From Flaveria trinervia (lineage: Eukaryota > Streptophyta > Magnoliopsida > Asterales > Asteraceae): a stretch of DNA of 64,000 nucleotides. The translations under genes and the position numbers were made by a program. Under the pieces are notes generated by a model, which worked only from the letters and a program-made list of their open reading frames with translations, did no database searches and was not told the DNA's origin. This document shows, piece after piece, positions 32,407-45,205 of the stretch (positions within the stretch are counted from its first letter, which is position 1; every line of letters begins with the position of its first letter). The DNA lies in the NCBI GenBank assembly GCA_025506515.1, contig CM046447.1, positions 90,057,498-90,121,497 on the forward strand, written 5' to 3'.

Positions 32407-33135
32407 AATCTGCAGGACCGTTTAAGGTATGGTCAATACAATTAGTCTCACAATGAGGAGAATGTTAAAACACTTAACAGATCAAATAAAGAACTAGAAC
32501 TAATGTTATGATACTATGAACACAAGCAAAACAAGAGACAGAAGCTTAAGAACAAAACAACAAGGTAATGGTTTTCATGATTAAAGTATATTACTCTCAA
32601 GTTCTTTTTACGAGTCAGCCATATTTTGAAAGCCAGCTGTAAACACTAATCTAGACAACAACAAGATCAATGTAAAGTCAAAAGACAGATTTGTCTTTTG
32701 ACTAGTGACTATAGCATGTCATAGCTCACGTTCTAATATATTACAAAAAGGATAAAAGTACATTAAGTAGAAAGTTACAGACTCAAGACCATAATGTACA
32801 GTTACAAAAAGAATGGACCTTTCACCAACTTGTATAAGTTGGTGAGTCTTCAGAGTTGCAACGGAAAGTTGGTCAGCTTTATGTAAAAGTACATCAGAGA
32901 AAGCATGTTTTTCAAAGTCTTCTGAAGAAATTTGTCTTTAATTCAATGACTTCAGAAGATTATGTCTTTGAAGCTTCAGAAGACTTCATTTTTTGTTTCG
33001 GAAGATATTGGTCTTGACTTCGGAAGATTTCATACTTAGAATATTTTCTTGTGTAGAGTATGAAACTTCGAAGCAACGTCTACTAAGTACCAAGTGAATG
33101 CATGCAAGAAGCACTTGGATTGTTTTGGGTGCATC
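32407..33135. repeat. Dispersed repeat, copy A
   Basis: It shares order and sequence with 47238-48027: AAAACACTTAACA.ATCAAATA, CTAGACAACAACAA.ATTA/CAAT, TAATATATTACAAAAAGGAT, ACCAACTTGT.TAAGTTGGTGAGTC, repeated GAAGCTTCAGAAGA words and GAATGCATGCA near the end. A short perfect hairpin (ACCAACTT, loop GTAT, AAGTTGGT) is at 32824-32843. The repeated CGGAAGA/CTTCAGAAGA words recall the copia-like LTR at 25840-25930 read on the other strand, so it may be LTR-derived (inference). Confidence 0.7.
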
Positions 33136-35892
33136 AACCTTTCTATAAGCCTTACACAATCTAAGAACAAATAAAGTTTAAACAAATGTCATAAACACAA
33201 ACGCTACACCCGGAGAAGATCATGGGTAATTTAGCCACTAATGGTTGTCATGGAATAAAAATCAATTGTTGTAGGAATCGATTTCATGAAAGGATGGATC
33301 CGTGGGTGTTCTTTACTCTCAAAATAACTACTTGGATGGCTAAAAACGACTTGGTGAAGTGTTAATTCACACCCCTTTTTTAACCTTTATTAGGTTACAA
33401 AACCCAAAAAAAATGTATCAGTCAGCCCAAGAATGTAATTTATGTCCTCGGGGCGTAATTTACGACCCCCCCCCCCCCATCAGCACTTTTTCCTCTAGTT
33501 TGACGTCCTAAGTTTGTGTGTTTTATTTTGGCTGATCATACATAGGACGTAATTTATGTCCCCTTTTTACCTTTTTTCATTTCTTCTATTTCTCAAGTGG
33601 TGCTTTCTTTGTGAGCTTCCAACTTCCATTCTAACTCCCGAAAACACTCTAAATGTGTTTGTTTTAACTCCGCAACCTGAAAATCAATTAACTCTCAAAG
33701 TACTTGTATTTTACAATATTAAACATGTAAAAACACATAATTAAATATTTTAATATAGTAAAAACCCTTGCACATCACAAACGTAAAAAAGAAACTGATT
33801 AATTTTGGCTAATGATATTGATCATGGTTGTGAATAAAAGTGAAGATTGCTATAAACTAAAATTTAGTGTTTTTCAATGCACTATAATCAAAGTTAATAA
33901 AAATTCATAATGATTGGCTATTCGTATTCTACTCCACCATCTCTTCAAATAGCTTTCCTCTTACATGATAGGATATATATCTTCATTCTACAAATAATGT
34001 CACGTATTACTCACTACCCTTCCTAGATTTTTCCATATTTTTATTTTAACATCATTTTGTGATTATAAATTTAAATGTAATAGAGACCTTAATACAGAAA
34101 TACAAATAATGTGAGAATTAATATGATTAAAACCGGTCAGTTACTTGAGTGGATTGATAACATTTTTGTAAATAAGAAATCACTTATGTATTTTATTTTT
34201 CTAGAAACATAAATACGTTATAGTCAATTCAAATGTTTTTCTTAAACCTTCTTTCTTAGGTAAAAGAAGATACGATATCCGTGATACTCTCTCCAAATCT
34301 ATGGCGATTGTCTCTCACAAAAACGGTATGCATTCATTGCTTGCAAAACATGTTTATTAGAAGTAAAAAAGTTGTTAAAAAAGATTATCCCACGATGTTT
34401 GCTCTCTTCTATGTATTTAAACAAAATGTGTTCAAAGAAACGTGATTGAAGAAGAACGAGAAGAGAGGTCAAAAATTGACGATGAAGCATCAGGATTGTT
34501 TTGAGAGAGATATAAATGAGAAGTTAAACTACATATAGTTCAACTATACTACCTCCTATTCAAAAGTGTTCTAATTTAGTCACTCATGCATATTTTTCTC
34601 AAATTGGACCTCCAAACGATCAAATCGAGTCATTACCAAATTTTATTATTACAAGAAAGTAATGATGGAAAAGACATTGGAGTTAGAATTTTCAATATAT
34701 AAAATTATATTAAAAATTAAAAAAACATGTTAATTATAAAAAATATAAAAAAAGTGGCTACAATTTACGTCAACGTTCTATATCAGCTTCAAAAGATAGA
34801 AAAACATATTTTCTAACTGAATCCAAAAGTATAACATGCTAAAAAATATGTTATAACTTTTAATTTGTATAAAATATAAAAATAAGTGATCTAATTGGAA
34901 CACTTTTAAAACTTGAGTTACTTAATTTGGACACTTTTGAAAATTGGTTACTATTTTATAAAGTTACCCGTTTTTTATTGATGCCAAAGTTCACTAGTTA
35001 ATAGTGGTGTTCAAAATCAAATATCCGAATTTCGGATATCTGTATTTCAGATACAAATTTCAAATATCTGAAAATTTTGGATTGCAGATTTTAATATCCA
35101 AATTGGGATGCAAATTTTGGATATCCGGGTCCAAAACCGAAAATTTCAGATACTTTAGATTCAATATTTTTAAACATCCTTACCGTTAACTTAACATGCA
35201 CATATGAAAGAAGAACGTAATTTTGATTGGAAATCAAGTGCTACTGATATATATCATTTGAAAGTGACAAGTTAGTGGTAATCTCATTCACAATGTAGCA
35301 AAACAGAAAGAAGATAATATTTATCTCATAGGGGTGTTGGGTGTAGTGGGTAGGTATGGGCTCAAACCGAAGAAAAACCAAATTTTCGGTTTTTGGTTTA
35401 TCGATTTTCAGTATAACATATGGGTTTTGTTTGCATTTTTACATTTGGGCTGAAAAGAATTAGCCCAAACTAATAGATTTTAACTTAACTTTTGTTAACC
35501 ATTTTTTAATGACATTGAGCCTATAAATTTCTGCTAAAAGTGATTAATTTGGGCCATATATCCAATACATACAAGTTAGGTGCCATTTGGCTCCAATGGG
35601 TTTGGTGCGGTGCAATTTTTTAGAACAAAGTGCAACCAAAACCGAACTGTAACTTTTGTTCTCAAGAAAACAAAACAAAAATCATCGGGTTATTAATTTG
35701 GGTTGGTTATCCCGGTTTGGTTTTGTCAACTATTTCGGTCTACTTAATCTGTTTTTTACTCACCCGTATTAGTATCTCAGCAGGATACGGTGATTACTAT
35801 ATATTTTTATGAGAAGTGTGGAAGTAGGAAAACCAGCTTAGTAATATATCATTTATATATCACTAATCTCTAACATCTAAAGATGACACTAG
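33136..35892. other. Spacer with short repeat relics
   Basis: No gene recognised. A poly-C run is at about 33464-33478, flanked by GTAATTTATGTCC words (33435 and 33551). 35020-35175 is a run of GGATATCCGAA/TTCGGATAT-type words and 35375-35420 of CCGAAAACC/TTTCGGTTT type, as often seen in plant MITE-like remnants. Confidence 0.45.
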
Positions 35893-36924
35893 TCAGAGGC
35901 GGCCTTGAGGGGGGACAGGATGGACGACCACCTAGGGCCTAATCTCTTTAAAGGCCCGAAATCTTTTAAAATTTTATATCTATGTATTATAATAAAAGAA
36001 TGTTTTGATTTACCACTTGTCATATTTTTAATCATCCTAAACTTATTTTTCTCGCTTCTCTATCCAATTAATTATTTACATTAACTATTAATTATATTAT
36101 TTATTTTTTTAGTATAAAATAGTTTTTTAATAAATTAAAAAAGATGTCTTTTTTATAAATGAAATACCTAAAGAAACATCTTTTTGGATAACATAAGTAA
36201 TTTTTCTAAAATATCAAACTTTTTTAAAAAGAAAAATTATTTTAAAAGCTGTGTTTTTATAAAATAATTTTTTATAAACCATAATAACTAAAATTCAGAG
36301 TTATAATAATAATTTTTAATAAAATGACATTTTCTTAAAATGGTTTGAATTAAAACAAAATATTTCAATTCTTTAATAAAAAAACTAAATTACAAAATTT
36401 TAAAGGAAATTATATGATTACTTATAACAATTTTAATCATCACTTATCTCAAAATATGGTTTTGTGATTAATAATTTTTCGTTATTAACTATTTAACATT
36501 TTGTTTATTCCACCCGTGTGATACACGGGATACTAACCTAGTATTGTATATGCACATGTATTTTTTTTAATATATATAAACTATTAATAAATACAATAAC
36601 ATTATGATTACTTTAGCCCATTAAACTTTACCTAAGAGTCTATTAACATCTTAAATAATTTAGTCCAATAACATTTATCTAATCTAAACCTAATTTACTA
36701 ATAGCAAAAATATTAGTAGAGCCTCTGATTCACTTAATTAAGTAAATTAAATCATTTTACTATAATACTTTCGTTTAGTTATTATTATAACAATTATCGT
36801 CGTATTATAATTTTTTATATATAAATTATTCGGTTTAGATTGTTTATATGTCGTATTATAGGGATCTATTTTTTTATTTTCTTCCCGGGCCTAGAACCTT
36901 TTAAGAGTTCTCAAGACCGGGGCA
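35893..36924. mobile_element. Possible hAT-like element split by a Helitron
   Basis: The left piece starts AGAGGCGGCCTTGAGGGG and contains GGGCCTAATC...AAGGCCCG. The right piece (36860-36924) contains CCCGGGCCTAGAACC and CTCAAGACCGGGGCA. Thus GGCCTTGAG faces CTCAAGACC. Short ends of this kind are common in non-autonomous hAT elements. No clean 8-bp duplication was found, so this is tentative. Confidence 0.35.
35979..36541 (+). mobile_element. Non-autonomous Helitron, 563 bp
   Basis: The 5' end is TCTATGTATTATAATAAAAG and the 3' end is CTAG, preceded 8 bases upstream by a perfect hairpin (CCCGTGT, loop GAT, ACACGGG at 36512-36528). The bases outside are A (36978 side: 35978) and T (36542), the A|T target of Helitrons. 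The inside is very AT-rich with no coding sequence. A diverged family member lies at 49550-50041. Confidence 0.85.
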
Positions 36925-37388
36925 AATCTTAGAACACTGTATGAACGTAAGATGAATTTATTAACATTCTAAACAGTGTGTCATGATTGGGCTTCTATCT
37001 TTTATTCACATCTTTGTGTATCATACTAGCAACTAGATTTTCAAAAGTGATCTCAATCAGTGATAATATCATTAGTAAAGTTCTCAAATAATTTAAAAAA
37101 CAACCCATTCACCGTATGGATTATTACACAATGGATTTGAATGTTTGTGTTTGAACATGAAACAATTGATGATACATTGCTGATTGAATACATGCTCTAG
37201 CTTTCTTCCCAATTTGTAGGTAAAGTAAATTAGCTATAAATAAGCGAAATATACTAACTACTCTCACCTTCAAATCCAAACAGAAACTAAATTTTACAGA
37301 TTTACAACTGGAAAAAACACCAACTCTTTTGGATCTTCTCCTACAACATGATCGTCATTACACACGGTTATTCATAGGGGCTCGTGTG
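36925..37388. other. Downstream flank of the kinase gene
   Basis: It should hold the 3' UTR of the minus-strand kinase that ends at 37389. No other feature recognised. Confidence 0.5.
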
Positions 37389-40300
37389 TTAACGAGTTTT
37401 GGCAAGGGTCCGACTAGATACGCCATGCAACAACTTAACAAACCCAAGAAAACTGAGCTTTCCATCAGTGTGCCTGATCCAATCATGCAACACGGAGTGA
37501 ACAGGAACCGATGGACCAAGACCAAGTTCCTAAAAAGTGAAAAGGATGCAACCAAAAAAGAAAGAAAAACAAGGGTTAAATGGATTAGGTTGTATTTTAT
37601 TGTCACGAGTAAATTTTTTAAATAACTAGTCGATAAAGAAATATCTCATTCAGATAAAACTTATGCAGTGCCCTAACACTTAACCATTTTGACTTGTTAT
37701 CCAACTCGTTTATGCAAATTAGGTCAGTTTGGGTTATAATTTATTACTTACAGAAGCGAGTTCTTCGATCATGATCGCCCTATTCCCATCTTTGTCAAAT
37801 ATTTCGTAGGCACAACGTGCAATATCTTCCCATCTATCAAGAGCCTCAAGCTGATGTACACTTAATGCAGCTGCACAAAACTCATCAAACTCCATTCTTC
37901 TATATTGAAGGGCATTAAGCTGCAATATATGGATAATGCTCTAATCATTTAGAAGATAATAATATGTGACTGAGTAATTATCATAGTTTGTTATATTAAA
38001 GATCATACCGATGTTAGAAAATCATGGACTCGTGACTCCTTCATGGCATCTGTAGCGTGCTTCAACAAGGCCTGACCAGTTCATAACAAGTCAAGATTGA
38101 CATTCAAACATAATCAAGTTCATTTGTTTTGTTGATTTACCAACCATTTTGATATTCTCCATGCTTATGGATCTGTTTTTGCTTGGTTCTAATAATGAAA
38201 ACTGCTCCTTTAAATAAAATAACTCATCGGGACCCAATGTCCTTACTAAAGCCTGCAAATGAGAGGAAAACCAAAAAGTGTTACTTCCTTTTAAGAAAAC
38301 TTAAGAGATCTTGAAGTTGAAATTTACACTTCTTGTTCAAAAAATATAGGCAAGTCAATTTGGGTTATGTTAATCTTAAATGGGTCATGTAAAAATATTT
38401 ACTTAAGCATATGGTCAACGGACTAAATGTCATTTTTCTATATGCATACAACCTCCTATATAGCTTTATCCAAAGATATTATTGATGTAAGGACATAGTT
38501 ATCCTAATCAAATTTATGTATCAAATATTTGCTTTAAAAAAACATACCCGTATAGCAGCTTTACGAAGAGCAGATGAACGCATATAACTCTTCATGTGTC
38601 TCAGTATCGAGACATCAAGTGGCACTTTCACATCATTTGTATTTCTAATCCACGGATGACCTACAAAAATTCATTTTAATCAATTCAAAATGATGCAAAA
38701 CCTCAATTAGCACTTTACAACAAATGAGAAGACACATACTCAATGCTTGTGCAGCCGTCATTCTTTTCCTAGGATCCTTATTTAATAAACGTTTAACAAA
38801 ATCTTTGGCCTCAGAGGATAATGTAGGCCAAGGTACTTCGTCAAAACTTGGATGGGCTTTTAAAACAGCCCGAAAAATCCCCGATTCAGTTCGGGCCCAA
38901 AAGGGCCTACTTCCACATAAAAGAATATATGCTATAACACCAATACTCCATACATCAGCCTCTGTACTATATGACCTATGCAAAACTTCAGGCGCCACAT
39001 AGTACGCGCTTCCAACAATGTCATTAAGCCTTTCGTCTACAAAACATATATGTTTGAAATCAGAAAGACAGATAAAATGGAAGAAATATACGTATAAAGT
39101 TATAAACACATGGATACTTAATGTAGAAAGTACCTGGCTTAACAAAATCAGACAATCCAAAATCTATGGCTTTGAGTTTTGAGTTTTCGTCTTTAGATGT
39201 AAATAAGAAATTCTGCTCACCAACAGGAAATGGTTAAACAAAGATTTGTGGAAAGGAAGAAGTACAAAGTGATAGAGGCAGAAAATCATTATGCATGAGT
39301 GAAATTTACAATTTGATTGCATTTTCCTTTTTAGGTGGGTGAAAATTAACATAATTTATGACTTTATATTAAAATCTTTAACCTCTAATAACAACAAAAC
39401 TTCAAACAGGGCACCACTGTGTCAAAATAATCAAAATATAAAATTATTTGAATAAGGAGGACAAAAATCAATTGGGGAATATGTTATTTGGGATGATGAT
39501 AATGAGCAAACAGCTAAGTATGTAACATATGGAATCTTTCTAGAAAAGAAAATTTTGAATTCTCAATGGGACAACAGGGGTAAGAAATAAGCAGACAAGT
39601 GACAAGACATCTTTATGAAATTGAAATCAAAAACAAAAGCATGAGTTGACACATGAAAACCACAAATGTGCCACAAAATTTCTATTTTAGGAAAGTTTTC
39701 ATGCTAAGTTTACTTATTTATCCGTTATCAATATACATTTTGCAACAGTTTTTTGTTGCAATATCTCATTAAATTTCCACAATTTCACCTTTTTGTAAAC
39801 TTTTTTATGTGCAATGACTTGTTTTTTGTATATCAACGTTACATAAAGTAATGAATTTAACTTGGATAGACATGACTATCTCACCTCTGGCTTCAAGTCA
39901 CGATGCACAACACCTTGAAGATGACAAAATGCAACGACATTTAGTATTTGTATCAATACAACCTTAGCATCATCTTCGGTGTATTTTCCACCCCTTCCAA
40001 AAAAAATCACATCACAAAATTAATATAAGATCTTCTGCAATGAATAACTCGCATGAAAAAAACCATATCATATGTTTAAGAAATCAAATAACAGACATCA
40101 TACCTTGAAAGTATTCTATCCAAAAGCTCCCCTCCTTCACATAACCTGAAAATTGTGTTTTGCAACAAGAAAGAAAGCATAAGTTTAATTAAAGTGCCCT
40201 GTGCTTGTCTCATCAAGCTAATTAATATTTGAAGATGCTTATTACAAATAACAGACAAAAACATAATGTAGAATCAAAAGATAACTTCACTACTTACTCC

Positions 40301-41625
40301 ATTACGACATAGACGTTATCATGATCTTCATATGCATCGTAAAATTTCACCAAGTTTTCATGTCCAGACAAAGCTTTTAAAATCTTTACCTCCCTTCTCA
40401 CATCTTCAATCGAAATGGCGGTTGTCATCTGCATGAAAAAGTGAAGCTTGAATCTAATAATTGACACACTATAGTGTTTACAAATTATATTGTGTTGTTC
40501 ATAATCTATATCAAACATGGTGCAAATGCAACCATGTCAGTTCTGCCCATATGTTTCATCTCTTCCACAAAAATTGTAACATTATCTTACAGAAAAAAAA
40601 ATCAAAATAAGTGATATACACCGAAAAGATTTATGTTTGGTTTGTTTGAACTTTGAAGGATCCAAAGCATTCTTTCTTTGTCTTCCATTAAACAGTACTT
40701 TAGCTAATTAACAACTTCAAACTATTTGTCAAATTCGAATGTTAAGACTTTCAAGAAAATCAAACTGATAAAATATGATTTCTAGAAACCTAATTGATAG
40801 TAGTTTAATGTTATTTTCCTTCGAACAGGTCCTCTAATACCAAAACAAACTTCTAGATGAATTTAAAATGGTCAACTATTCAGAGGTTAGCAAAAACAAC
40901 TCCAGCAATTGAAGTCAATTCATGTTAGTCAACATTTCAAAAACAGAATCCTACTTTCATGATCAAATTCTATGCCCTATTCAAGATCTGACCACAATAT
41001 CATTCATCAAATCATATATTTGGTAGAGAAAAACCACAGATTAACATACTAATCACCATAAACTGATAATTTCAAAATCAAAAAACAGAACCTTTGACTT
41101 TGGAATAATCTTCACTGCAACTTCCTGACCCTTGAATTCTCCTTTATTAACCTTAGCTCTACATGTATGCCCAAAATGCCCTCTTCCCACTTCTCCCAAT
41201 CTCATACTTACTCCCAAAATGCTTCGAAAACCCGAAACTCTTATCCAAACCCGTAGTTCTTTCACCCTCATCAGCCTCCGGTATCGCCGCCGCGTTAGGC
41301 TTGCCGGAGCCGCCGTGCCGCCGTGCCAACGCCTTAATGTGCTTCGCCGGCGACGGCGGCGGAAACGGGCGCTTAAAGAACCTTCTGGGTGTCGTCGAAT
41401 TAGAGTTCGAATTAGTCGCCGGAGATGATTTCTTTGAGAACAGATAATGCGCCGGACTAGGGCTGTAAAACGGAAAAAATGGTGACTTTTTCCCCACTTC
41501 AGTCTCATCTTTCTTGCTAATCTTCACCTCCGATTCTCTCTCACCACCGTCTTTCGCCGGAATATTCGTGCTCAGGTCACCGGAGAACGTGCTTTTGGAC
41601 GAGGTTTGGAGGTACAAACACCCAT
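37389..41625 (-). CDS. CRK: CDPK-related protein kinase (CRK), 11 exons
   Basis: A membrane-anchored Ser/Thr kinase of the calcium-dependent kinase superfamily. Exons on the minus strand: 41625-41092, 40428-40298, 40145-40104, 39993-39885, 39212-39134, 39036-38740, 38660-38548, 38252-38145, 38071-38009, 37919-37752, 37529-37389. All introns are GT-AG and phases fit, giving 594 residues, the family's normal size. Seen in order: MGVC N-terminus (myristoylation and palmitoylation signal), TPRRFFKRPFPPPSPAKHIK, glycine loop GEVGRGHFG, catalytic Lys in VAVKII, HRDLKPEN, DFGLSDF, GSAYYVAPEVL, VWSIGVIAYILLCGSRPFW, then degenerate EF-hands with one near-canonical loop (DKDGNRAIMIEE) and the C-terminus LHGVSSRTLAK. 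Exon 1 has two frameshifts that cancel: one base is missing soon after MGVCTSKP (near 41600), and one extra base or two missing bases lie in the glycine loop near 41208. The other ten exons are clean, so an assembly error or a very recent lesion is likely. Confidence 0.93.
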
Positions 41626-42045
41626 TTTGCGACGTTTGCTTGCAAATTGCCCCTTTTTATGAACCCCAATTACGGAAAACAGAGCTTACACCTGTTAAAA
41701 ATCGGAGCTTTTTATGAGATCTTGAGTTTGATTCGACGAGATTTTGAAATTGATCTGGGGTTCACCGTAAGATTGTCTTGAATATTGGAGTAAGAGGATT
41801 GGGATCTCTAGATGATGATAAAAGGAATTTGGTGTGTGAGAATTTGTGAACATGTTTAAGATTTAATAGGGATTGACCAATGAGAAAGTGGATTTAAAGA
41901 TGAATTTAGTGATGGTTGTTTGAAGTTTGAACATCAATCTGGTCCAAACATCGATTTAATTAACTTCGATTATTAGGATTAAACAAAGAAGAGAATGATG
42001 CTTACATGAAAGAGTACATAAGGCAGTGGACAGAGAGAGAAACAG

Positions 42046-42079
<34 letters not shown>

Positions 42080-42080
42080 C
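42046..42080. repeat. GA microsatellite upstream of the kinase
   Basis: About 15 GA units, read as CT on the kinase strand, some 430 bases before its ATG. CT-rich tracts are common in plant leaders and core promoters; a role here is inferred. Confidence 0.75.
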
Positions 42081-44823
42081 TATTTTCTTTGGTTAATACT
42101 CTAGTGAGACAAATAAAATCAAATTTTATCTTTTACTTTAATCATTATTATTATTTTGATTAAAAAATGTTTGACTTCACCCTTCAACTATGAAATGAAA
42201 TTGTTGGATTGTCATTGAGATGTCCTATCTTATATTCAGTGGATAATAATTTAGGTGGTGCAATTCAGTTACTAGAAATTTAGGGTGTAAGCGTATTCGT
42301 ATTTTATAATTTATTGAAAAATATTATTTTTAAAGTTATTTACTAAAACTTTTCATATCTTATTCCGTTTCTTTTTAATTGTAATTAAACTGTACTTATT
42401 TATTTTTTTTCTAATAGTATTTCTCTCTCTTTCACTTATATATATTAATAACATATGTTAAAAAAATAATGGGTGATAATAGTGGTATTGGTCATTATTA
42501 AATAGTTTATGTAAATTAGTTGTTATTTAGTTAAAGGAGAGTTATATTTGTTCTTAACAAATAGATCTGATTGAATTGTATATTTCTTTTATCAAAAATG
42601 TTGTATATATATAGTCCTACAACCACCTATATATCCTCGTAATTGATCATTAAATGCATTTATGAGTTTATTTGACTCTCTCGTACACACATAACACCAC
42701 TCAAATGTCTTGGTACATTTTTTTGTCATGTTATACGCTCGTATTCGACGAAAGATGGATTGATTTAACAAGAGAGGGTGCATTCAATAAATATCGAAAG
42801 AGATGGTGTCCTTAGAATCACACAAAAGTTTAACCTTAAATATTTTCCATATTTATATACAATCAAGAAAAAAGTAATCATAAAAATGTTGTATTTGACA
42901 AATACACGCTACGGCATGTTAACTTGTAAAATTTAGATCAAAATGTAAGATAAAAAAATTATAAAATATAAAAAGTATAGAGGATCAAAATTAAAAGTAA
43001 AAAAATATTATGAGTAAACCATAAAAATGGTAAAACTATTGAGTTAAATGAAAAGTTAAAAATTAAAAAAAAAAGATATGTACAACTCACTATAATACAT
43101 GAAGCAATTCACAATATATACAAAAGTTTGTAATTAGTATTATATATAATTTAAAAACTATTTAAATATTGTATTTATCTATAGCAACATTTATTTAACG
43201 GGTGAATGTATTATTTCCAAAGTTAGTAGATGTATAATGTATTAAATAATATTTTATGCATCATTATTTATTTAACGGGTGAATGTATTATTACAAAGTT
43301 AATAGATGTATAACTTATTATTAGATAATAAACAACTGTATTCATCATTAAACAAAATAATGTTTAAATATTTAGTCATTTTTTTAATCATCATTAGTAA
43401 TAATGCAAATAATCAAATATGGGTAGGCAAACGAATTCAAACTTGAGTTGCAACTTGCAAGTACACATCAAGTATTATTTCTTGTTTATAAAATAAATGG
43501 ATCTAATAGATTATTAGTTCAAAAAGAATTCATGTTAATCTTCATAGGTTTAAAGTACTTGTTTCCTTAATATGGAGATATCGTGATTACCTTCCTCGAC
43601 GTTACTGATCAGCTGGAAAATCATTTTCAACCTTTTTAGTTATTTAAGAGTATACTACACGAGTGGTGTTAGGTCTATTTCTAGTTTCTATTTTAATGTC
43701 AAATCGTGGCTAGTTTGTTGTTAATAGCTAAAAGCATCACTAATAACAAGTTTAAAAACAATTAAAAATATGTCTAGTGTGCTGACACGTTAGAAAAACA
43801 CACGTTTTTTTTAATCTTCAAAAATCACTCCAATAAGAAAACTCAAAAACATTACCTCATTATCATCATCTTTTTATTTTTAGTCACTTATTTTTTCTCT
43901 TTCTTTAATATATTTATATATATAGTACATGTGGCTCATATCTATTATTTTTTGGTGTTTTTGAGAAAGAATAATTGCATCAAAAACATACTCACTCAAT
44001 GATTGTTGATCTAAAAACCGGATAATGTGCGTTTTTTAGGACTAAAAACGTCTTATTAGAAATGCTCTAATGAACATATTAAGGTGATCTTCATCACAGA
44101 ATGATAAATTATTAGAACTAAAAAATAAATCAAAATCATTTAACTTTTTTTATTATTAAGTCATATTTTTAAGATTTTTTTTTACATACAACGTTCGTGA
44201 AACAAATGTTATTTTCAGAGGCAGCTAAATAATAGACTAAATTACGCATTTCGTTCTTTAGATTTTTATTAAATTTCAAGTTTTGTCGTTAAAGTAATTA
44301 AATAAAATAAATTGTATTTATGTTTATAAAAGTTTACAATTTTCGTCTTTTTTGCTATGGGCGTCCATTTTTGACGTTAAATAAACTCATATGCCACTCA
44401 CGTGAGGGTAAAATAAATAACCATAAGTAGAAAGAATGGATTTGTAAAAAATTTTAAACGTAAAGTACATTTTCTATTATTTTTTTAGTTTAAGGAGAGT
44501 CCTGAAATTTGATATAAATATAAAGGAAAAAACTACTATTAGTATAAAAAAAATATTTGTTGAAGAATGCAAATACCGCTCCAATAAATAATCTTAAACT
44601 TTAGTATCCAAAAAACCGCATCTAGTAAATACAATCCGTCTAAATAACCTTTTTTTGATAGCGGTTAAAGAGAATCGTTCTAAACATATTTTTTTTATCG
44701 AATTATTGGAATCACTTTAAAAATTTTAAAGTGTTTTTTGGCTTTTTTAGATAATCGTCTAAAATATGTATAGAATAATATTTGTATGGAGGGATCCCAT
44801 TTGTACAAGTTACGATGCATAAC
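42081..44823. other. AT-rich spacer upstream of the kinase
   Basis: No gene recognised. A direct repeat of about 50 bp (CATTTATTTAACGGGTGAATGTATTATT) occurs at 43189 and 43263. 44230-44420 has TAAATTACGCATTTCGTTC...CTCACGTGAGGGTAAAAT, resembling ends of plant non-autonomous DNA elements. Confidence 0.45.
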
Positions 44824-45007
44824 TTAGGGGGTGGTGGGGGCGCATGCATCACGGGAACACGACGGGGGCCGACGCCGTATGGTAACACCGCAGCGGGTCC
44901 TCACGCCGTGAAAAAACCTCTCCGCGCAACATGGAGCCATGCCACACCACCAAAACACCCCCATATTCGACCGTTTAATGGTTAATTTTTTTACCATTGC
45001 CCCCACC

Positions 45008-45042
45008 ACCACCCCACCCCACCCCACCCCACCCCACCCCAC
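45008..45042 (+). repeat. CCCCA pentanucleotide repeat
   Basis: About seven tandem ACCCC units lie in the left part of the Harbinger element before the transposase. Confidence 0.85.
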
Positions 45043-45205
45043 CACACCACCAACAACTATATACCATATAAAAATACACTATAAATACAACCTAAACTCT
45101 TAAAATATACACACAAAATTAAAAATATCTCCTATGCTTTACTCACTAACAATCTTTTGAAAAATACCATGTGATATTTCGTATGTTTCCTCCTCATCCT
45201 TTTAG

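Noticed and set aside
37329..37625. 98-codon plus-strand frame
   Set aside because: It is antisense to the last exon of the kinase, whose minus-strand reading is clearly the real one.
41132..41447. Plus-strand frames rich in Arg and Pro
   Set aside because: They are antisense shadows of kinase exon 1.
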